Source of the DNA: Phallusia fumigata | Lineage: Eukaryota > Chordata > Ascidiacea > Phlebobranchia > Ascidiidae | DNA length: 22,649 nt | Direction: 5' to 3' | Assembly (NCBI GenBank): GCA_008931825.1 | Contig: QXVZ01014819.1 | Coordinates: forward strand, 1 to 22,649 | Part shown: positions 1 to 12,900 of the stretch, in pieces | Position numbering within the stretch: the stretch's first letter is position 1 | Layout: every line of letters starts with the position of its first letter | Notes under the pieces: generated by a model | Database searches by the model: none | The model's input: the letters and a program-made list of their open reading frames with translations, nothing else | What the model was told of the DNA's origin: nothing | Made by a program: the position numbers and the translations under genes

Positions 1-368
1 GAATCATCCTCAGTTTCTTACTATTTTAACCATTATGAAAACTTTTTTGCCAGCCGTACAACGTCCTAATTCTCAAACTGTATGCTAAAAGAGTCAAAAA
101 ACGTTTGCATTACAAAGCTAGAACCTCGTTTTAATCTAAGTTGTCACCAAAAGCTGCCCCATCCATAACATTCAAGTTGCAAAATGAATTTCTTTGAACA
201 TTTTTCTGTTTTTAACCTGCAAACCGTGCCGCGAAAAAATGTTAGTGTTCCGCAAGCTTGAAAACCTGCCCAATCCACTGTTCTAAAGGCTTAATACAAG
301 TTTTGTGTGATGCTTTACATGTGTTTTTGAGGTCATATGACAAAATGTTTTCGTTCTTTTTTGAGCAG
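1..368 (+). other. Intronic sequence at the left edge
   Basis: This is AT-rich sequence without a coding signature apart from the frame open from 258, which runs into exon 1 and encodes MKTCPIHCSKG..., a composition unlike the rest of the protein. I take it as intron. Confidence 0.5.
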
Positions 369-935
369 ATCGTTTATTCGTCACATGATCTTCTCGGTCC
401 ACTGCCCTCTGCGTTCCGCTCGGCCGCGTCGCAAAACAATGACGTCGAAAAGATGGTCACGCTCGACGAAGCACAGCTACTCGACCATGAAGAGCTCAAC
501 ATCGTCACCGATTTAGAACGCCGATGTGATGACGAAATACGCGTGACGTCAGAATTTGTTACGTCATCTGTCGATCCGGGCGCATGTGTCCTCGCCGAGG
601 TTGCAAAGCAAAAATGGATGACATCATTGATCGATAGTGACGTCACATTTACGTCATCGGCAGTTGATCTGGTGACGTTGGATAGATATTGGTTGGGCAA
701 AGANCCATGAAGAGCTCAACATCGTCACCGATTTAGAACGCCGATGTGATGACGAAATACGCGTGACGTCAGAATTTGTTACGTCATCTGTCGATCCGGG
801 CGCATGTGTCCTCGCCGAGGTTGCAAAGCAAAAATGGATGACATCATTGATCGATAGTGACGTCACATTTACGTCATCGGCAGTTGATCTGGTGACGTTG
901 GATAGATATTGGTTGGGCAAAGATATGAAAGCAAA
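369..935 (+). CDS. Exon 1 of the visible gene, carrying a false 219-nt duplication at N704
   Basis: The acceptor is TTTTTTGAGCAG before 369 (phase 0) and the donor is AA|GTAAGTG after 935 (phase 2). The assembled exon is broken because 485-703 and 705-923 are identical 219-nt copies separated by N704, and reading through the N gives a stop. Collapsing to one copy gives 347 nt of open frame, including LLDHEELNIVTDLERR, AEVAKQKW and LDRYWLGKDMKAK. The frame is also open upstream to 258, so an exon extending left, or a start at ATG 345 or 453, cannot be excluded. The pyrimidine-rich acceptor makes an internal exon more likely. Confidence 0.75.
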
Positions 936-3900
936 GTAAGTGAAAATGTACTTTCAGCTGGTTGCATTAGGGGTTAAAAGGTTTTAAGCCAGTGGTTGTT
1001 AAACCTTTTTCCCTTATTACCCATTTCTGTTCTGATCGAATTTCTATTTTCAACAATCTACCAAAATGAAATTTATCTATTTTGCTTGTTCTGACATACT
1101 CAAAATAAAACAACGCTACTTTCAGCTAACATATGCATGTTCCTTCCCATCTGCTAACCTGTCATAACCCACATGTCGGTTATTACCACAAAGTTGAACA
1201 CCACTGTTATAAACGTACTGTGTGAAACTTTTCTTTGTTGTTGATATTTTCACTTTTGTTGTGATTTTAAAAGAATCCAAAGCAATTAGCGGGTTGATTA
1301 GGTTTGTTGATACCAGTTAATATTTGTTTCCAATTAGGTTGCGACAGGATTTACGTCGTCACGTCCGTTCAGCACAAGAAAGGACTCAACTTGAGAATCC
1401 GTTCAACGATAAACCTTTCCAAGAATTCGGTGAGTAGCCTCCACATCCACAAGCACGTGGTACAATCTAAATTTATTCGACTACATCAGTGATCCTCAGC
1501 ATTTTTTCTTGTCGGAAATCACCAACCAGTTCTCACAAGCCTGCTAGAGTTCCTGGAAGAGAAATTATTCTTCTCATGTTGAAATATCAAAACCATTGTC
1601 TTTCTTGTGTCTTTGGATGTTATAAATGCAGTGTAGTGTCTTTATAACCAACCCGAATGATTCAGCATCATTGCAGCCCCTGGGAATAGATCTTAGGATA
1701 AAAATATTTGTTCCTTAAAGGTGACAACTACTAACTAATACTATGCGAGCTTTGTCACCAGTTTTGTCCTGAGTGAAATACAGGTGGAACAAAAGTTGGT
1801 AGACAATATGTTTCAGTTCAATGTTGTCGGATCCCTTTAAACGTATTATTTCCGTTGGTTTTCCTTTAACATTCGCATTCTTCCAGACCTGACCAACCAC
1901 GAAGCCACATCAGCTCTGCATCTTTTGTCCAACTCCTACCCGACCGAATGGACAAAGTTCCGCAACCTTTTATCTGACGTCACTGCCCAAGAACTACGTG
2001 AAGCTTCGTCACTGATGACGTCAGATGAGCGAACGGCGCGATTGGCGGAGATCAACGTCAAGAGAAGAAAGCTGGACATTGGAACGGAAGGTTTGTTTTG
2101 TGTTGTGATGTGCAAGTTATATTAAGTTCGGTGTATAAGCTGCTGACAGAACTTAATAATGCGTAACTGTCGAGTTCTAATTTATCTGCAAAGTCAAAGA
2201 AGTGTGGCGCCCGTTTGCTTCTTCACAAGCTGAGCATTATGAGTAGTGTGATGTACCGAAGCGTCGGTTTGGCCGAATCAGCGATTCTGACGAAGATTCG
2301 GTTTCGACCGAGATTGCAAAGCAAAAATAGGTATTGGCTGGGCAAAGGTACGAAACAAATTCAAACTGCGTTAAGTTGCGAGAGCAGTGCCTGCGCGTAT
2401 TGTATTGAACCACACCTGGGCATTGTACAGCCCCCGCGCCACATGCGACTTCTACTATTGTTTGGTCTTTGTTATATCTGTATCTCATCTATAGACGGCA
2501 GAGAAGACTTGTTCTCACTCTTGGAGGAAGCGTCAGCGCTTAAACACGTTTCCCGCCAGGACATACTGCGCCAACTAGCGGGTGAAGCGAGTGACGAAGA
2601 TGTGGGGATTTCCCTGCTCGCCGACCTTCAAGAGGAGCAGCTCAAGGACGCCATCAAGTGGTTTGAACGTGTGACTAAAGTAAGATTTCGGAGTTAAAAA
2701 TATTTACAGCACCCTTGCGTGTTTACAGTTACGGTAATTCTGTAAACGCAAAACTTTGGTTGAACGAAAGGAGGTCTATAATTAGTGTGATTACATATAT
2801 TTAACTTTATTAGCCAGGGTTGTGCTTTAAATATTACGGTGCCCTTGAACGCTTAAATTAGTGGTTCCCAACCTTCTTTGATACATTCACCCTTTGGAAA
2901 GCCTACTTTGGAACTTTTCGTTCCTCTTCTACTAGACAAGCCTATAGCTAAAACGAAATACTTCACTTATCATGAGTAATTAGAAAGTGGAAATTCCTCC
3001 CCTTATATCATAAAATTCCTTCAACCATTGGCCTAAATCATGTGCACAAACGTTGCACACGAAGCAAATGTTGTTACCTTCACATAGGTTGACGATCAGG
3101 GTTCATGGTCACCATCGGATGACGTCAAAACACACATGGATACGTGTGAGAATATCTTTGCCGTGTTGTGCAAGTATGAAGGACTGGCCGATGATGATCA
3201 TTTATTGCAGGTCGGTAAAAATTCTTACCTTTGCAAAAAAACGAATATGAAATAAAATGTGGCTTTAGTTATGGTACGCATAACTATGTATTTGTTGGTT
3301 CATATTCAACTTCAACTGCTGGTCTTCTTGCACATATATCTTTAACAGACAATGAAGATGATAGGAAGGGATGTTAAGTACCTTAGAATGTCAATGACTT
3401 TGCGTGCCAAGTTGATGATGTCACTACCTTATGGTTTTGCGTTCAGTTGACAGGTCGTTACAAACTGTAAAAGTCAGGTTTACACGCGGGCCCGCCTGTC
3501 AGGGATGGACGCCTCCTGACAGATTTATTGTGCAAAAACTATTTGAATTTCTGTCACTGATAACACAATGTCAACTTCAACCTTACAGGCATTGGAAGAC
3601 AAATACGACGCACTTCGCGACAAAGTGCTGATCGAAGCGCTCATGCGTCAACTGGGGGAAGATGAGTGGCGTCGGATGAGCGAACGGGAGAGGCAAGCTC
3701 GTTTGATGAAGTTGAAGATGGAGGAGAGGAGATTAAGAAGAGAAGGTGAGTGGAAAAATTTACAAAATGAATATGGATGGTCTGTTCCTCCAATAGTAGT
3801 CGTATCGTGTTGATTTTCGATTATAAGAACTGTTTTACCTTTAACACATAAATATCTATTTTTCCTGATGTTGATCAATTTCCCAAAAGTTTCCCGGTTC

Positions 3901-6900
3901 ATTGTCTTGCGCATCTTGTAATATTTTTTTTAAAAAGCATGTAAAACTAGTTGTGACTTATTGCGAAATTCTTGTAAAATAAAGTCGAGATTGTTTTTGA
4001 ATCGTTTTTGGAAATAAAATGTGGTTTACGAACCTGGCCAGACCTGTGCCACACATACGGCCCTTTGATTGACCCTGACTCGGCCCGTTTAAGGCTTGAA
4101 CTTCAAGCCAGTTTGAAATTACAAAACAAACCAATTGAATGAATGACATTTTGCAAGGTAACCTTACTTTATTCTTGCTTAGACATAACATATGCAATTA
4201 CCAGCTTGTCAAAACAATGTGATTTACTGTTTTTCACAAAGAAATACAATTGCCCTTCCACAATATTTTGTTTCTCATGTGGCCCAATGGAAAAATAATT
4301 GCCCGCCCCTGTTGTGTAATATAATGTCACGAGTCAACATAGTCCCAGCATGAATATCAACATCTTTCCCTGACTTAAGTTTACTATGTAGGCGTTCAAT
4401 TTCAACTTTACTTTGCATCAAACATTTTGAACACAGGGAAATACGACGAACTCGCCAAACTTCTGGGCGACGCGTTTGCCAATGAGAAGAAGCTGAAAGG
4501 TTTGATGGGATTAAGCCGGGAAGAATACGAGAGGAGATTAAGAGAGAGACTGGAGGCGAGAAAAAGAGGTAAAAACTTGCATTTCGAATCCGAAATTTCG
4601 TATTCTTTCTGTTTTCTGCTGGGATAATAAAAACGATACATTGATGTACTAACGAACGTTTATTTTCTGTGTCTAGGACCTAGTGATGGCCTTAAAATAT
4701 GAATATCAGGTCAACGATTACATAAATTTGTATGCTTAAAACCTCTTCCTAAAGGTCCCTTTTCTTGCTGAAGCCTTGATAGCCGAGTGGTCACGCTAAA
4801 AGTTATGGGTTCTAACCCCGTCTCAGCCCCTTGTGTGTCTCTTAGCAAGAATTTTAGAGTTATTTTTCCAATCTAGTGGAACCCTATAAAGCCAACTTCT
4901 TAAAAACGAATAGATTTTCTAAATAAACATCAGCAAAGCAGACTGCGTGAGGGTGAACTAATGTGGTCAGTTAGATATTTGATTTGCCCACCAATGTAAA
5001 TGAATTAAACGAACACTTTCATTACTAGACGATATACTTGTGTGGCCGCAAAACGCTTTAAAACTACAAAGTACTTTGCTCTCATAATTACAACAATTGT
5101 TACAGTGAAGATCAACCTAAGATCCGTAAAACATTTTCACGTTGCTTAGCAACTTAAGACGTAAACAGTTTCGTATGAGCCGTACGTTAGTCGTTCCGAG
5201 CGAAACCCGACAATTCTCGGATTAAAAAACTATTGAAACCAGAAGCGCAGGAATTTATTATTAGGCGCCGTGTCAAACTGAGAAGTAAACATCATGTTAC
5301 GTACCCCCTAAGTTGTTCTGCCTATTGGGCGGTTAAGCTTTAGGCGTGGACCAAGTGAATCGTACCCTGTTGGGTAAGGTACAAGGGTTGTTTACTTAGT
5401 TTGGGGAAATACAGTATACAGGAGTCAGACAGCATGCAGGGTTCGTGATCCAAGTTTATTTGCCTGCCAGCCAACTAAGCTGTAAGAGCTAGGTGGTTGC
5501 TCTGTAAGGCTGTATACAGTTCGGTCCGTTTTAAGTTTGGAACATACTTACCTGTCTTTTGTAGTATGACGTTTACCAAAATAAAAAAAACGCTTTTAAA
5601 ATAACATAAAAAACCAAACATTTTTTTATGCGATGTTTACTAAACACAAAATATTTACTGCCATGTTTACCAATTTTATCTTTGAAATAGTTGACGACAG
5701 TGAACAGATAATATTGCGGTAAATATATTCTCGCTTATAAAAATAAAGTTAATAAAAGGTGCAATGCTGACAAGAGTGGCAGTTTGGTAGTGAAAGAATA
5801 ATTGTGTTCCCGTACAAAAGATGTCTTTTGTACTTGAACTCATGAAAAGATGTCGGATCAGTCGAGCAGAGCTTTTGTTTTCAGACACCTAGAATAGTCG
5901 AGGCTGTTAACTAGCATTTTGACACAGAAAGCTTACCTTGAAGTTATTTGAAGAAAGTTTAGAAGAATACTAAACAGGTAAATGCATTTTGTTGGCAATT
6001 GCTGTCAAGGTCATTGTCCACAAAATTATTTGCGGTTAATCTATCAGGATTTAGCTTTATTCGAATTTGGTACCGGTTGTTAAAAAACAATTCTGTTGAT
6101 TTTAAAATTTGTGACATGACTGTGTTAGATTATAATCATGCGACACTTAATTGTTAATTTTAACAATGAATTTATAACAGATGTTGTGATATTGTTTGTT
6201 CAGACACAATGTTATGGTAAATGTGAAACTAATTGCACGGCGTCCACGAGGGAGTCATAGTTAAAAACTCGTAAATAGCTAACTTTCATTGCCAGTTTTG
6301 CTGTGCAGAGTTCAATACACATATTGTGTTGGGTGAAACTGCGTAATTTCAGAAATCATATTTTTGCAGCAGAAACCCTAAGAAACAGCTTAGGACTTAC
6401 TATTGAAATTCATACATGTCGATTTTTGTTGTAGTAGATTGGTTTGGTTTGGTACGTTTTCCCTGTATTAAAGTGGATACGACTTTGTGTCCACAGCACG
6501 AACCTAACTTTATCCTGGTAAAAACCGTACTTATTTTTGAAGTAGTTGTGTTCGTCTAAAGACGAGTTAGGTGGGAAAGTGGGCATTTTTTGTCAAGGAT
6601 TTGAAAGAATAGTAAAATAATTTTGTTCAAATATTGTTTTCCCTAATGCCGCTGTTGTTATGGGACTCACGTTATTAAGGACCGCATTTCTATTAGGGTT
6701 TTGACTTTTTTCTGTATTTTTTACTTACTTTTGCTCAAGAAAAGGTTGTCCAAATTCAAAATTTAAGCATTGAAAAGAGCGTCCGAAGTTATGCACTGTA
6801 TCTTTACCCCAGTCGACCCACAGGCCCCAAAATGTGCAATTTTCAACTTTAAGTGATGNGGTCGGGGGGGGGGGGATGATTCCCTGTAACGTCATTGTGC

Positions 6901-9900
6901 TTCAAGCGCTACCTTTTTCTCCCTGAATTACTGTACCAACCGTTTTCTTGTACTGCCCCCCTGGACAGCAAGGTTGTTTGAAACTCAATATAGACAAAAA
7001 ATAAAAATAAATTTACATCATCTCCAGTAAAACTCGTTAAATTATCATGCAAGTTGAAACGTCATAGCCAATATTACGGAAAATGTTGCCCAAGTTACTT
7101 CCATTGATCGTTTCATACGATAAATGACAAAATTTGATTCCGTTTTATCTGCCCAATTTTCACCATATATTGGTATCCTCAACATTACATGAGAAAACAA
7201 TTGACTTTACAGATTAAAGAGCGATAAAGAGAGACAGCGTGATCTTGCGCGCCGGAGGTTGGAGGAGATGAGGAAGAAGAGATCAGGGAAGCTAGTGGAG
7301 TTCACTGAGGAAGATGGGAAGATTGTGGATGTGGAGGATCGTGACATCATGGAGGTTAGAACATCTTTTCATAGTGACTCTTGGTGACATAACAATGCGA
7401 CGAAGAAACTTTTACTACCAGGCAAAGTTGTGTGCAAAACTGACGCCCATCGTGTTAAAGTGAATTGTAACTCAATTGACATTTTGATGAAACTTGCTTT
7501 CATTTAAAAGTTAATGCAACGGCTTGAAAGGACGAAATACGAAGCATGGTTTGGGTTAACTGACAAAGTGCATAGCAACGCGCTGATTCACGGTCGATGA
7601 CAGCAAGGCCAAAGCTGCTGTAAGAAAAATGTAAATTTAGGAACATGAAATACGGACGAGTTGCTTATTTCAAAGCGTAACTGTCAGAGAGTGTGTATAA
7701 ATGACAAAGTACGTAGTGCTGATTTAGGGCTGGGGTATGGGAGGGCATTCAAGTGGCAAAACTAAAAATAATACCATAGTTAATTTTTACTAAATTTCCA
7801 CAGGAGGCCGTCCTGAAAAAGTTGCACGCTTTTTTTAACTGGGAACGATCGTGGATGAGCGATGCGCTCGAGAAGATGAGCGATCCGTTCGAGCAGAAAG
7901 AAAAGATTTCAACAATTCAGATTCGCCATCGATTGACCGAAATAAGCGCTCAAGTTCCCCGTGGCGAAGGTCAGTGGAAGTCGAGAGGTTGTGGATTGAA
8001 ATTTTACATTATCTTAAACCTTTGTTCCTGAAATATCACATCATCCGCTTTCCCAAAAGTGTGGTTTTACAACATTGGGCAATAAATGGAGAACATTATC
8101 TTTGTATCTTATCGAATTCAATGTCACCTTGACAAACGTAAAAATGACCAAACCACTCTTAACATACCAACCAATTAAACTTCTTCCTTAATATATTTTT
8201 TTTTTGTCTTTGCTTCAAACTTTTTTGATCAACAATGTACGCAGCCAGGCAGGTAGCTTTTCCTAAAACCTTTAATCTTGTTTATTTCTGAGCAGTCGTT
8301 CTTCAAGACCACTACAGCCACCTAGCGGACGCTGCTTTCTACCGCCAAGTGGGTATGAGCATCCGTGAGGAGGAGCTAAAGAGTCGCGGTGATTTGGACG
8401 CTGNAACTTAAACACAACAAAACTTTCTTCACAGTCAAACGAGGAGCTCGTGAACGAGCAAAAGCGGATTGTTTCGCTCTTCAAGTCGGGGAAGTCCCGC
8501 AACGTGCCGGAATCAGTTTTGACCGCCGACTTCGGGGGAAACCCCAACAGCGAGATCGTGGACGCGCTGAAAAGCAAATTCGATGCGATCATCGACGCCA
8601 TCGCTGCCAGAGTCCTCCCCCTCAAGGTGAGACGATTTAACTGCATTACGTCATCGGATATGACGTCATCATTTCTAAAAAATATGTTTTTTCTTTGTTT
8701 ATGTGTTCTTCAGGTGGGCGAAGATAATTGGGCGAAAATGTCACGTGACGAGCGTGAAACGAAAATCGCGCACCTCTCATCCAGTGTTAAGGAGTTGATG
8801 GTAGCTGGTCGCTATGACGACGCACTTGCGTTGCTGGGCGACGGGTTGACGGATGAGGAGAAGAAGGCTCTGATGTCACTGTTGCTAGGCGACGCGGACG
8901 AGAGACGGAAGGCGGATCACGCCGAGAGAATAAAAAGGAAACAGCAGCGGATGGCTAATGGTACGGATTAATTCAAAAAAATGTAAACAAATGTTTTTGA
9001 GTAGTTGTGTAGAAGTTTGTACGGAATGGAAACTTATCAGGGCGCAAATAAAAGTAACAACATGGTTTCAACAATACCATGAACATAACTTACAGTTTTA
9101 AAATTAAAAGAACCGATTTGCAAAATAAATTCTCTAGTTGAGAACTGGACAAATTCACTATCTTTTTGTGGCGGGCAGCATATACAAATTCTTTGGAACC
9201 CCTTATTCGTCACTTGCATCTGTCACAAAGCTGTTATTCTGGTCAGTGATACACTCATGTGTACAAATCATTTACCCGGTCAGGCAAAATCTCTCTTGCG
9301 GTGGGGTTCGAACCCATGACTGCTTTCCTTTAAGCCGGACTGACTCGGTTTTACGGCTGTTGTATTCATGGCATTCGGTGACACTTGTGGCAATGCAAGT
9401 TTTAACGTTTTTTGACAGGAATGTCGAAAGTGGACGCTCTGGAACTCTTCCAGGAGGAAGCAGTTAAGTTTGAGGAGCAGGAGAAGAAGAGAAGGAAGAA
9501 CGTGTTGGAGGGACTCGCTTGGGATCTTAACGCTGAAAGAGACGCGTTGCTGCTTGCACTCAAACAAGCCAGAGACCAGTAAGTTTGGATTGTGAGGTGT
9601 ATGGTTGGGTAACTTGTGATGAAAGGCAAAAACCGATTTTCCATTCAGGCGATGTGAATGTTAAGTAACTTTTTAGTAAATAATGCAAGAATAACTAAAT
9701 TAGCTTTGAAGGCAGGTCACTCAATTCCTATTTCAAGTCAAATCTGTCTTATTTCCGTTTTGCGTTTAAATGAAGTTGAAAAAAATGGTACAAAGCACGT
9801 AAGTTTCAATTAACTTAAATTGACAACGTATCGTTTGTGACGTCACAGAGCTGAAGCAGACAAACAGCGGCAAGCTCAACTCGCCAAACTTCGACTGCAG

Positions 9901-12900
9901 GAGCGTCAACTCCGTAGAGAGAACGACCTCTCATCCATCGCTCATCTGCTTGCGCTGTCGCGTAGTCATGACAACGTGTAAGTGCGATTTCTATGTTTTT
10001 TGTTTTTCATTTGTCAGTGTTTATAATTTCTATGTCGTCTTTTGCTGTCATTAGTTTGTTTCAATCGCTAGTATGACGTTTTTTGCCTCGAAGCTGCTCA
10101 TTTTTTTTTGGTTTACTGCCCGTTGACTGCTTCACTTTGACCTTTCGGTTTAACAGTTGTCATGCTTGCAGGATGGATAAGGAAAAACAGCGCCAACTAG
10201 CGTTAGCTCGCGAGCGCCTCGAAGCGTACAAACGTCGCAAGGAGGCGGGAATTTCGGAGGTCAGTTTCCCTCATGTACTTGACCTGATTGGTTGCCCCAA
10301 CTTTCCAAAGAAAACTTGATGTCCGCATTTTTGTGTAAAACACATTTAGCTCAATTTTTATCATCGGTCATCATTTTGAATAATTGAACAATCGTAGTTT
10401 AAATTTTTGTTCGTGACAAATATAGAATTGCACATAAATCGGGGATATTTAATGTTTGTCAAACTCCTGCGTTGAAAAATTTTTAAACCACATGGTCAAG
10501 GGGGTCAGTTCACCCCGGTTGAACCCCCTAACTTTTTCTTGCTCTAAGTATCATGGATATGTTTGCTCTAACAAATCTGATCCGTTCGCCAACAGAAGGA
10601 GGGGGATCTCCCCGAGCTGAACCTAACCACCGATGACGTCACAGTGCTTGCTGACGCGGTGTTGCGCGAAATGGAGTCAAAACATGCGGATGAGAGGAAG
10701 ACGCTCATACAGGTGACGTCACTGAGTTGTAAAACTCGTAATTTCGGATAAGCCTGTTACGTCATGTCGGTATGACGTCACAGTACGCCAAAAACAGCGT
10801 TAAACACAGAGATTAAACATTGAGGTTAAAAATTGAGTACGCAAGGGCGTGATTTGGCAGAGATCAAAAAGTAAGGACGATTTTACTTTTATAGGCAACT
10901 ATGTTGATGCACTGTGGAAAACTTATTCTTAAACAAATGTTCAAGTTTACAACTTTCGCATGCAAAGAATAAACCCAAATTCGACCCTGTATAACTTTGT
11001 TTGGTGCAAAGTCAGCAATTACTTTGTACTTTGGTACTGTCCAATCACGTTTCCCCTGATAACCATGATCGTTGTCTCTGCTGTCTGCAATTTTATCGCG
11101 TGCGTGAGTTGCTTATTTTGATGCTTTTCAATTGATTGACATTTGCTTGCCACAAGCGCTGGCTTAATTTTTGTGTAAATACAAAGCCAAAGGTCTCAGT
11201 TGCAGTGTCCAAAATGGTATTAACGCTTTCAACCTCGCCCGTAGATTCTGGAAAACACCGGCCTGGAAAGCGACATCCGCAAGAGGGCGGACAAGAGCAG
11301 CTCGGCGGAAAGGAGGGAAAGAGTGAAGGATTTGCGGGAAATGCGGAGACAGTGGCGGAACGAAGATCCGCAAACTTTAGTGGAAACGCGGGAAGAGCAG
11401 ATGGAAATTCTCAAGGTAATTTTTATTCCTGCATATAACGCTGGGTAACCATTCTTGTCAGCGCAATGCTTCAGTTTGCCTAAACCAGTGGCTCCCGTTA
11501 ATTTATGATCGCGTTACACATTTAATGCAAATCCTTGCGTTTTGTGACGTAGGAAGCGTCGGCTCTCCAGCTTTCTTCACTTTCCATCAGCAGGAAGTTG
11601 ACCGAAGCCGACATGCAAGCTTATATTCTGGCTGATCTGCAAAATGTTCAGAGGAATGAGGAAAACGTTTTGCTTGATGGGCTGCTTGAAAAGGTGAAGT
11701 TTATTTTCGCTAAATTGATTTTTTTGTCTTTTACTGAATATCAATCAGTCGATGTTAAACTTAGGACATATACATTTTGCCCTAAACACAAAGTCGTCCG
11801 TTCATTATTTAAATACAACCTATTTAATTTGTTTTCTTACTTGTTTGAAAGTTTTTTGAATGATCATGAATTACACTAACAAACGCACATATGACAGAGG
11901 CAACAATAAACTTCCCAACATCCACCTTTAAAGGACTTCGGTATATTGTCCTTTAGGTTTAAAGGGATTTAAAAACGTATTTTAACTTTTACAACGTTTT
12001 TGCGCGCTTCAACTCGTGCTTGCGCGCTTCAACTCGTGCTTGCGCCTACAGACCCCGGTGGTCCTCCGCAAACTTGCCCTGGTCCAGCGCCAGGCCCGCG
12101 TCGACGGTTGGCATGACAACGTGGCCGGCTCTTTGCTGGGACTCGAGGACGCCCACCAGCGGAAAGAGGAAGAAGAGGAGGTTTTGAGAGCGCTCGAGGA
12201 TAAATATGATCTCCTCAAGGATAAGTTGCTAGCGGAGGTATGTTGAAACTGACTGAGGAAACGAAATTTTATTTTGTGCACTTCTATCTTGTTGTTAAAC
12301 CAAACAAAATTCTCAACGAATCCTATTAGCAGCATAAAAACTTCAGAATTTAGTTCCATAAGATTCGAAATTCTCTGTTGTGTAACTCTATTGCATCGTG
12401 TTAGGAGATTAACAATCCTTTCTAAACTCCAGGCTCTGATGAAGAAGTTGGGAGAGAGCGAGTGGAGGAGTCTCAGTGAGCAGGAGAGACAGCGCCGGAT
12501 CACACAGATCAAGATGCAGGAGAAGAAGTTGAGGAGACAAGGAAAACACGATGATGTTGCAAAACTCTTCCGGATGTTGGCCATCAATGAAAAAGGTGAG
12601 ACTTACATGGTATATCAAAAACTAAGGTATGATGCAGTGTTGAAGTTGTGACATGGTCATGGTGTTGCAGGTTTGTTTTCATAAGTAAAAAAGTAGCCCA
12701 GTTAAATTCATAACTGCCTGAATACTTGTATGTAGCAAAAAACTGTAATGCAAAGATTTTCACAATTCCTGTTGGCATCGTTATTACACAGTCATGTTTT
12801 TCATCAGACTACTTTTCAACTCTATGTCATGTCAGACCGAAGTAAAAATTGTGTAAAACCTGACTTGTCGTTAAACAACTCACCTTACGCCAGTCAAGGT

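Larger units (their letters stand above)
4569..7212 (+). other. Longest intron (2.6 kb), probably missing an exon at N6859
   Basis: At 2,644 nt it is three times the next longest. Apart from a SINE-like element at 4771-5020 I see no coding-like stretch on either strand. Exon 7 ends in phase 1 and exon 9 begins in phase 2, so at least one exon must lie between them. By analogy with exons 14-15 and 23, it should encode about 70 or more residues of the NVL.GL...L..ER.ALL.AL type. N6859, followed by 12 consecutive G (6864-6875), is the likely place of loss. Confidence 0.65.

Noticed and set aside
258..368. ATG at 258 as the true start of the gene
   Set aside because: The encoded residues (MKTCPIHCSKG...) are unlike the rest, and a good acceptor TTTTTTGAGCAG lies at the point where the coding character begins. 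Not fully excluded.
485..923. Real tandem exon-segment duplication
   Set aside because: The copies are identical, the join is an N, and two copies destroy the frame.
1304..1492. 62-codon plus-strand open frame over exon 2
   Set aside because: It is in a different frame from the one that joins exons 1 and 3, and ignores the GTGAGT donor at 1430.
4780..4819. Functional tRNA gene
   Set aside because: A and B boxes are too close for an anticodon arm and no acceptor stem pairs; fits a SINE head. The B-box sites at 9305, 12960 and 14102 were rejected for similar reasons.
5676..5888. 70-codon minus-strand open frame in the large intron
   Set aside because: AT-rich, with no splice signals, homologous motif or paralogue in the window; compatible with chance.
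8272..8646. 124-codon minus-strand open frame across N8404
   Set aside because: It spans the N and is antisense to exons 11 and 12; no splice sites or family resemblance.
12009..12587. 192-codon open frame on the minus strand
   Set aside because: It covers exons 20 and 21 in antisense and reads through their intron; its Ser/Cys-rich protein is the shadow of Glu/Lys-rich coding on the plus strand.
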